Assembly (NCBI GenBank): GCA_029260335.1
Contig: JAJDDL010000070.1
Location: forward strand, 1-11,250
DNA length: 11,250 bases
Direction: 5' to 3'
From: Phycisphaerales bacterium
GTDB taxonomy: Bacteria; Planctomycetota; Phycisphaerae; Phycisphaerales; UBA1924
Below the pieces are notes generated by a model. The model was not told the origin of the DNA. It was given only the letters and a program-made list of their open reading frames with translations, and did not search any database. The translations under genes and the position numbers were made by a program. Positions 7,380 through 11,250 of the stretch are shown piece by piece. Within the stretch, counting starts at the first letter, position 1. Every line of letters starts with the position of its first letter.

Positions 7380-7554
7380 TGTGCTCTCGGACCAGAGGGC
7401 ATCCCTGGTTCTGGCCTGAAATGGTCGAATCGAGGCTCTCAAGCCCCTGTTCGAGGGTAAGTTAGGTCGTTGGAGCCCGGATACTGCGCGGGTCGCCTGG
7501 ACTGATTCCAGGGACCGGGCCAGCCGAAGAGCTCTCGAACTGGAGGCTACGCCC

Positions 7555-9900
7555 ATGGGTCGATTTCAAACTGCCGCTCTGGCCCTGGCCGCCGCCGCCG
7601 GCACCGCCCAGGCGACCTGGTCCATTCTGCTGGTCGATACACGCACGGGCGAGGTCGCCCTGGGCTCTGCCACATGCCTGACGGGCTTTGATTTGCGGGC
7701 CAATACCCCCGTGATGATTGTCGGGCGGGGCGGGGTGACGGCTCAATCGTCGGTGGATCAGCGGGGGTACAACCGGGTGTTCGCGCGGGATCGGTTGCTC
7801 GAAGGCGTCGATCCCAACACCATCATCGATCTGCTCGACGATGTTGATAACGCGCATCAGTCGCGTCAGTACGGCATCATCGACGCCGCCGGCGGTGTCG
7901 CGACCTTCACCGGTGCCAACGCCGGGCAATGGGCCGGCGGGATGACCGGGAGTTTCCAGTCATTCCACGGCGGGGTCGAAACAACGATCGTGTACGCGAT
8001 CCAGGGCAACGTGCTTGCCGGGTCGCCTGTGGTGAATGAGGCCATCGACGCGGTGACCAATACGCCGGGTGATCTTGCCGAGAAGATGATGGCGGGGATG
8101 GAAGCTGCGCACGAGTTGGGCGGCGATGGCCGGTGCTCGTGTGGCAACGATCCCGATGGGTGCGGCTCGCCGCCGACGGGGTTTGATCCCGAAACTGATA
8201 AGTCCGCGCATATCGCGTACATGCTCATCGGGCGGACGGGCGATCTGGACTCGTGCCTGAGCGTGTATCGCGTGGCACCGCAGTCGTACGCGGTCGGGTT
8301 CATGGATATCAACGATGATGGGCTGATGGACACGGTGACCACCGGCAACAACGGGTTGTATCAGATGATCAACTCCACGCCGGACACGCGCTTCGTCAAG
8401 TTCGACGCGGCGGAGTTGATCGGGGCGCTGCCGGGGCGGGGCGAGTACATCGAGACAGGTGACGTGACTGGGGACGGAATCGTTGACGCCGTGGTCGCGG
8501 TGCCCTCGGATAATGCGGTCCATGTGTTCGCGGGCGACGGCGTCGGAGGCTTGGGGAGTCCAACTCGGCTCGACACATTGCCCGGCGGGCCAGAGGGGCT
8601 TTCGTTGGGCGATCTGGATGGCAGTGGGGCGATGGACATCGTGACGTCCACCGCGACCGGGGGTCAGGTTGCGATCCACCTGGATGACGGACAGGGAGGG
8701 TTCGATCCGGCGGTATTGGTAGGCCTTGGCGGGAATATCGTGAACCTGAGCGTGCTCGATTTCGATGACGACGGCGATCTCGATATCGCGGCGTTGCAGC
8801 CTTTGTCCGATCGCGTGGCGTTTGTGGAAAACGACGCGGGGTCATTCGCGTTCGTCGGCAGTGTGTCGACGTTGGATGATCCGTTCGATCTGGTGAGCGG
8901 CGACTTTGATGACGACGGTGATGATGATCTAGCGGTCTCGCATCGCAATGGACGGGCGGTCAGCGTGTATTTGCAGGATGCGGGTGTGTTTCTGCGCTCG
9001 GATGTCGTCGTATCGCAACGGATGCTGGAGATGCACGCCGCGGACGCGGATGCCGATGGGGACCTCGATCTGATGGCTATGCGACTGGGTGGCTCACGAT
9101 TCGCGACGTTCTTCAACGACGGCGCGGGCGGATTCAGCCTGGACAGCGAGGACAATCAACTCGCTGGAGGCGGCCAGGACTTCGGCATCGCGGACCTCAC
9201 TGGCGACGGACTGCCCGACGTGGTCTCGCCGGGCGGCAATGCGGGCACGAGCGCAGTGGCGAACCTGGGGGCCAGCAGCGCTGTTGGAATGTTCCCAAAG
9301 GAACTCGGCTGTGCGAGCGGCGACTATTACATGACGTTCAACATCGCAAACCAGAGCAACAACAGCGATGACCCGACGCGGCAGTTGCGCGGCTTGTTCG
9401 ACACGTGGCGCGCGGACCTCGATGGGCATGCCGACGCGGTATTGAGCGATGTGAATCTCGCCGAGGATTTGATCGCCGATGGCCGCCAGACCACGATGAC
9501 GGTCAATCTGATCGATTGGCAGAACTCTTCGATCACGGCGCCGACATCGATCTCGGTGGAGCATGCACCGGGGTCTGACGGGCGGTCGACGATCGGAGCG
9601 ATCACCGATCTGGGCGGCGGGGCGTTCGAGGTCGTCATCGGCGGCGCGAATGAAGCGGGGCAAGACGCGTTCCGAATCACCGCAGACGACGGGGTGCGGC
9701 CGGTGGTGCTCATGCCCGACCCGACCATCGAAGTGATCTCGCACCCGGCGGATATCGATGGTGACGGCGATGTGGACGCCAAGGATTTCTTCGGGTTCCT
9801 GGACCTGTTCGCTGCGGGAGATGCGCGGGCCGATCTGGATGAGGACGGGGATATCGACGCGGATGATTTCTTCGCGTTCCTAGATCTATTTGTGCTGTAG
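7555..9900 (+). CDS. Secreted DUF1028 (Ntn-hydrolase-like) protein with propeller repeats, Ig-like domain and dockerin-like C-terminus
   Basis: Residues 1-20 form a signal peptide ending TAQA, so the mature chain would begin TWSILLVD. Residues 21 to about 227 match the DUF1028 family, including ARDRLLEGVDP, RQYGIIDAAGG, TFTGANAGQWAG and YAIQGNVLAGSPVV, with a Cys-rich insert (CSCGNDPDGCG) before the last strand. Seven Asp-rich D-x-D-x-D-G-x-x-D-type calcium motifs of FG-GAP/VCBS type start at 251, 303, 353, 402, 450, 497 and 547. Their 47-52-residue spacing is expected of a seven-bladed beta-propeller. Residues about 585-728 include LRGLFDTWRADLDG and an Ig/invasin-like segment. The C-terminus has two EF-hand-like repeats, DIDGDGDVDAKDFFGFLDLF (733-752) and DLDEDGDIDADDFFAFLDLF (760-779), as in dockerins and related planctomycete proteins. 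The start has GGAGG at 7542-7546, 8 bases upstream. The enzymatic role of DUF1028 is unproven; cell-surface or extracellular action is inferred. Confidence 0.9.
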   Translation: MGRFQTAALALAAAAGTAQATWSILLVDTRTGEVALGSATCLTGFDLRANTPVMIVGRGGVTAQSSVDQRGYNRVFARDRLLEGVDPNTIIDLLDDVDNAHQSRQYGIIDAAGGVATFTGANAGQWAGGMTGSFQSFHGGVETTIVYAIQGNVLAGSPVVNEAIDAVTNTPGDLAEKMMAGMEAAHELGGDGRCSCGNDPDGCGSPPTGFDPETDKSAHIAYMLIGRTGDLDSCLSVYRVAPQSYAVGFMDINDDGLMDTVTTGNNGLYQMINSTPDTRFVKFDAAELIGALPGRGEYIETGDVTGDGIVDAVVAVPSDNAVHVFAGDGVGGLGSPTRLDTLPGGPEGLSLGDLDGSGAMDIVTSTATGGQVAIHLDDGQGGFDPAVLVGLGGNIVNLSVLDFDDDGDLDIAALQPLSDRVAFVENDAGSFAFVGSVSTLDDPFDLVSGDFDDDGDDDLAVSHRNGRAVSVYLQDAGVFLRSDVVVSQRMLEMHAADADADGDLDLMAMRLGGSRFATFFNDGAGGFSLDSEDNQLAGGGQDFGIADLTGDGLPDVVSPGGNAGTSAVANLGASSAVGMFPKELGCASGDYYMTFNIANQSNNSDDPTRQLRGLFDTWRADLDGHADAVLSDVNLAEDLIADGRQTTMTVNLIDWQNSSITAPTSISVEHAPGSDGRSTIGAITDLGGGAFEVVIGGANEAGQDAFRITADDGVRPVVLMPDPTIEVISHPADIDGDGDVDAKDFFGFLDLFAAGDARADLDEDGDIDADDFFAFLDLFVL

Positions 9901-9903
9901 GTT

Positions 9904-10002
9904 CAATGGGGGCCCTGGCGCGAGCCTTGGCTTCAGGACCGTCCAAATCTCCTCTGCGTTTGGTAGTTTCAAGAGCCCAGGCTCGCGCCAGGGCCTCCTT
10001 TG
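9904..10002 (+). terminator. Very long imperfect hairpin after the DUF1028 gene, probable transcription barrier
   Basis: The arms 9904-9932 and 9974-10002 pair at 27 of 29 positions, with one G-T wobble. The core is 17 perfect pairs (9911-9927 with 9979-9995). The 41-base loop contains its own 5-bp hairpin (CCAAA 9943-9947 with TTTGG 9959-9963). The structure begins 4 bases after the stop codon. The right arm runs into TCCTTTGTTG, only mildly T-rich. It may stop transcription before cysC or protect the 3' end of the message. The long precise arms also fit a mobile palindromic repeat. Confidence 0.55.
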
Positions 10003-10049
10003 TTGAGGGCTTACTCCCTTGATACGTGGGCGTTTGGGCGCGATCCGCC

Positions 10050-10055
10050 TAGACT
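10050..10055 (+). promoter_or_regulatory. Candidate -10 element for cysC
   Basis: TAGACT matches TATAAT at 4 of 6 positions and lies 42 bases before the cysC start, with an A-rich start region (CGAAAAACTC) downstream. No good -35 hexamer is found at the normal spacing (TGGGCG at 17 bases), so this is weak. A promoter somewhere in 10003-10097 is nevertheless expected, because the long hairpin separates cysC from the upstream gene. Confidence 0.25.
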
Positions 10056-10097
10056 GGCCCCCACGAAAAACTCACGAGCAAGCGAGAAGGAGCAGCG

Positions 10098-10715
10098 ATG
10101 TCTGAGATCAAATCGACCAATATTCACTGGCACGAGGGCAATTTGACGCGCGATGAGCGTTGGGAAGCACTCCGTTGCAAGGGCGGCACCGTCTGGTTTA
10201 CCGGACTCTCGGCGTGCGGCAAGAGCACCATCGCCAGCGCCTTGGAGCAGATCCTGATCCAGTCGGGCGTGAACTGCTACCGGCTCGACGGGGACAACAT
10301 CCGCTTCGGGCTCAACAAGAACCTGGGCTTCAGTGCCGAGGATCGGGCCGAGAACATCCGCCGGATCGGCGAGATCGCCAAGTTGTTCTCTGACGGTGGA
10401 AACATCACGTTGACCAGCTTCATCAGCCCCTACGCCGCCGATCGCGACGCGGCCAGAGCCGTGCACGCCGAGGCGGGCCTGCCGTTTTATGAGATCTTCG
10501 TCGACACGCCACTCGAGGAGTGCGAGAAGCGCGATCCCAAGGGCCTGTACAAGAAGGCACGCGCGGGCGAGATCAAGGGCTTCACGGGGATCGACGATCC
10601 GTACGAGGCGCCCGAGAAGGCCGAGCTGGTTCTCGATACCACGGGCAAGAGCGTGAACGAGAGTGCGCAGGAAGTGATCGACATGCTCGTGCGTGTTGGG
10701 TTGATCGAGCAGTAG
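10098..10715 (+). CDS. cysC: Adenylylsulfate (APS) kinase
   Basis: CysC phosphorylates adenosine 5'-phosphosulfate with ATP to give PAPS, the sulfate donor for sulfation and an intermediate in assimilatory sulfate reduction; it acts in the cytosol. The 205 residues cover the whole family. The Walker A motif is GLSACGKST (36-44), and YRLDGDNIRFGLNKNLGF (61-78) leads into EDRAENIRRIGE. SFISPYAADRD (107-117) is a further family signature. The lid region has KGLYKKARAGEIKGFTGIDD (148-167), followed by PYEAP. The usual P-loop variant is GLSGSGKST or GLSGAGKST; here it is SAC, which keeps the essential Gly41, Lys42 and Ser43. A strong AAGGAG (10087-10092) lies 5 bases before the ATG. No cysD, cysN, cysH or sulfotransferase is adjacent, so it appears to be a single-gene unit between two hairpin regions. 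Confidence 0.96.
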   Translation: MSEIKSTNIHWHEGNLTRDERWEALRCKGGTVWFTGLSACGKSTIASALEQILIQSGVNCYRLDGDNIRFGLNKNLGFSAEDRAENIRRIGEIAKLFSDGGNITLTSFISPYAADRDAARAVHAEAGLPFYEIFVDTPLEECEKRDPKGLYKKARAGEIKGFTGIDDPYEAPEKAELVLDTTGKSVNESAQEVIDMLVRVGLIEQ

Positions 10716-10786
10716 GCGCGAAACTCGGTCGCCTGGTTTCAGAACAGTCCATCATTTTTCGCTGCGGAGCGGCGGTGCGAGACGAG

Positions 10787-10806
10787 CGACGGGCGATAGC
10801 CCGTCG
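10787..10806. other. Perfect 8-bp hairpin with a GATA loop
   Basis: CGACGGGC (10787-10794) and GCCCGTCG (10799-10806) pair perfectly around GATA. It is very stable because 7 of 8 pairs are GC. It is the first of the three hairpins after cysC. No T tract follows on either strand, so termination, if any, would not be of the standard intrinsic type. Confidence 0.6.
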
Positions 10807-10827
10807 ACCCGATGCTCCCGTTGCCAC

Positions 10828-10881
10828 AGCCGCGGAGCGGCGCTCGATATCGTTCATCGATTCGAGCGCCGCTCTGCGGCT
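10828..10881. other. 20-bp GC-rich hairpin, main palindrome of the cluster
   Basis: The arms 10828-10847 and 10862-10881 pair at all 20 positions, with a single G-T wobble (10834 with 10875), around a 14-base loop containing ATCG and CGAT. This length of pairing is far beyond chance for a short gap. It is a probable bidirectional barrier between the convergent cysC and peptidase genes, or the core of a repeated palindromic element. Confidence 0.65.
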
Positions 10882-10892
10882 CGCTCTACGCA

Positions 10893-10924
10893 GGACGAAG
10901 GCGGTTTAGCGCCTCGTGTCGTCC
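10893..10924. other. Two-part hairpin before the peptidase stop
   Basis: An inner stem AGGCG/CGCCT (10899-10903 and 10910-10914) with loop GTTTAG is stacked on an outer stem GGACGA/TCGTCC (10893-10898 and 10919-10924). A 4-base bulge (10915-10918) lies on one side. It ends 44 bases beyond the stop codon of the minus-strand gene and is the first hairpin met by transcription of that gene. Confidence 0.5.
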
Positions 10925-10968
10925 GGCGTGGCCTTCACTCGAAAACTCGCTCAGGCCACGGTACCGGC

Positions 10969-11250
10969 TCATGCCCCAAGCACAAATCGTCGTTCATTCC
11001 AGAGTTTCTCGAGCTTCTCGATCATCGCCCCGGCCGTCGGGAGCTCTCTGCCGCAACCAACCAGCAGGTCGACCAGACCCTCGAAGTCGCTGATTGCGAT
11101 GTACTCGCTATCGATGCGCGCTTCGGCTTCATTGCCCGCTTGCACCTCATCGAGATTCGCCATGTTGTGGTAGTTGCCCAACGGCAGGCAAACGCAGTTG
11201 GCCTCGTAGCCGTACTCGCAGAACGCGGTCGCCTCGCACGCGCCGCCGGC
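10969..11250 (-). CDS. Zinc-peptidase-like protein (M20/M42 type), C-terminal fragment (partial at right edge)
   Basis: The minus-strand frame is open from base 11250 to the stop at 10969-10971, giving 93 residues that continue into the neighbouring sequence. The segment GGACEATAFCEYGYEANC, followed by LPLGNYHNM, resembles the end of M20/M28/M42 co-catalytic zinc peptidases. In those, a G-G-x-x-x-A turn precedes a strand and a metal-binding His (here the His of NYHN), followed by a helix starting with an I/D-S-E-Y-I-type motif (here IDSEYIAISDFEGLVDLL). The fragment has five Cys in its first 70 residues, a high count for this family. A TTG codon at 11179-11181 could be taken as a start, but the conserved residues continue upstream of it, so it is internal. 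Exact family and substrate cannot be decided from this fragment. Confidence 0.6.
   Translation of the reverse strand, partial: AGGACEATAFCEYGYEANCVCLPLGNYHNMANLDEVQAGNEAEARIDSEYIAISDFEGLVDLLVGCGRELPTAGAMIEKLEKLWNERRFVLGA

Larger units (their letters stand above)
10761..10924. repeat. Cluster of related palindromes between convergent genes
   Basis: The 253-base gap between the cysC stop and the stop of the minus-strand gene holds three strong hairpins (10787-10806, 10828-10881 and 10893-10924). It also holds an extra copy of a shared word, GCGGAGCGGCG, at 10764-10774 and again at 10832-10842; its degenerate inverse copy is at 10868-10880. The left copy (10761-10773) can also pair with 10868-10880 using two G-T wobbles, so two left arms compete for one right arm. 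This looks like a REP-like or degenerate mobile palindromic element. It may also work as a two-way transcription barrier. No transposase is nearby. Confidence 0.55.

Noticed and set aside
7021..7556. Minus-strand open frames of 88 and 110 codons across tRNA-Thr
   Set aside because: They translate through the tRNA (for example CSSVVERTLGKGEVKGSTPF) and have no ribosome site or family resemblance.
10714..10759. Possible intrinsic terminator for cysC: 5-bp stem AGGCG/CGCCT followed later by TTTTT
   Set aside because: The T run lies about 20 bases beyond the stem, too far for intrinsic termination, and the stem starts inside the stop codon.
10969..11181. A complete 70-residue gene starting at the TTG at 11181
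   Set aside because: The same frame continues upstream to the window edge with conserved-looking residues (GGACEATAF), so the TTG is an internal Leu codon of a longer gene.

Overview
The window most likely comes from a planctomycete, probably of the Phycisphaerae type. This is inference from protein features, not from a marker-gene tree. The supporting features are an EF-Tu with a planctomycete-like switch I, a SecE much longer than usual, a secreted protein ending in a two-repeat dockerin-like calcium motif, high GC, and AsmA-type envelope machinery that implies an outer membrane.

Positions 1-7379 (minus strand) hold a translation and secretion cluster, read right to left. A candidate sigma70-type promoter (7352-7379) is followed by tRNA-Thr(GGT), tuf (EF-Tu), rpmG (L33), tRNA-Trp(CCA), secE and nusG. 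This is the classic bacterial tRNA-tuf-tRNA-secE-nusG block. After nusG, where rplK-rplA-rplJ-rplL-rpoBC normally follow, there is instead a very large AsmA/TamB-like envelope protein. It starts 21 bases after nusG and runs off the left edge, still open after 1277 codons. All these genes lie on one strand with gaps of 21-224 bases, so they may form one long transcription unit. Hairpins sit in several gaps.

Positions 7380-9900 (plus strand): a 781-residue secreted protein is transcribed divergently from the tRNA/tuf unit. It has a signal peptide, a DUF1028 (Ntn-hydrolase-like) domain, seven FG-GAP/VCBS-type calcium motifs spaced like a seven-bladed propeller, an Ig/invasin-like domain and a C-terminal dockerin-like pair of EF-hand loops. 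Predicted signal-peptide cleavage would leave Thr21 at the mature N-terminus, the position an Ntn-type nucleophile needs.

Positions 9901-11250: a very long imperfect hairpin follows this gene. Next come a stand-alone APS kinase gene (cysC, plus strand), a 160-base cluster of related palindromes between convergent genes, and the C-terminal end of a zinc-peptidase-like protein on the minus strand that leaves the window on the right.

No CRISPR array, insertion sequence or phage gene was seen. The clearest leads are the Thr-exposing signal peptide of the DUF1028 protein, non-standard nucleotide-binding and switch residues in EF-Tu, the tRNA-Trp leader that duplicates its own 3' acceptor strand, and the palindrome cluster after cysC.
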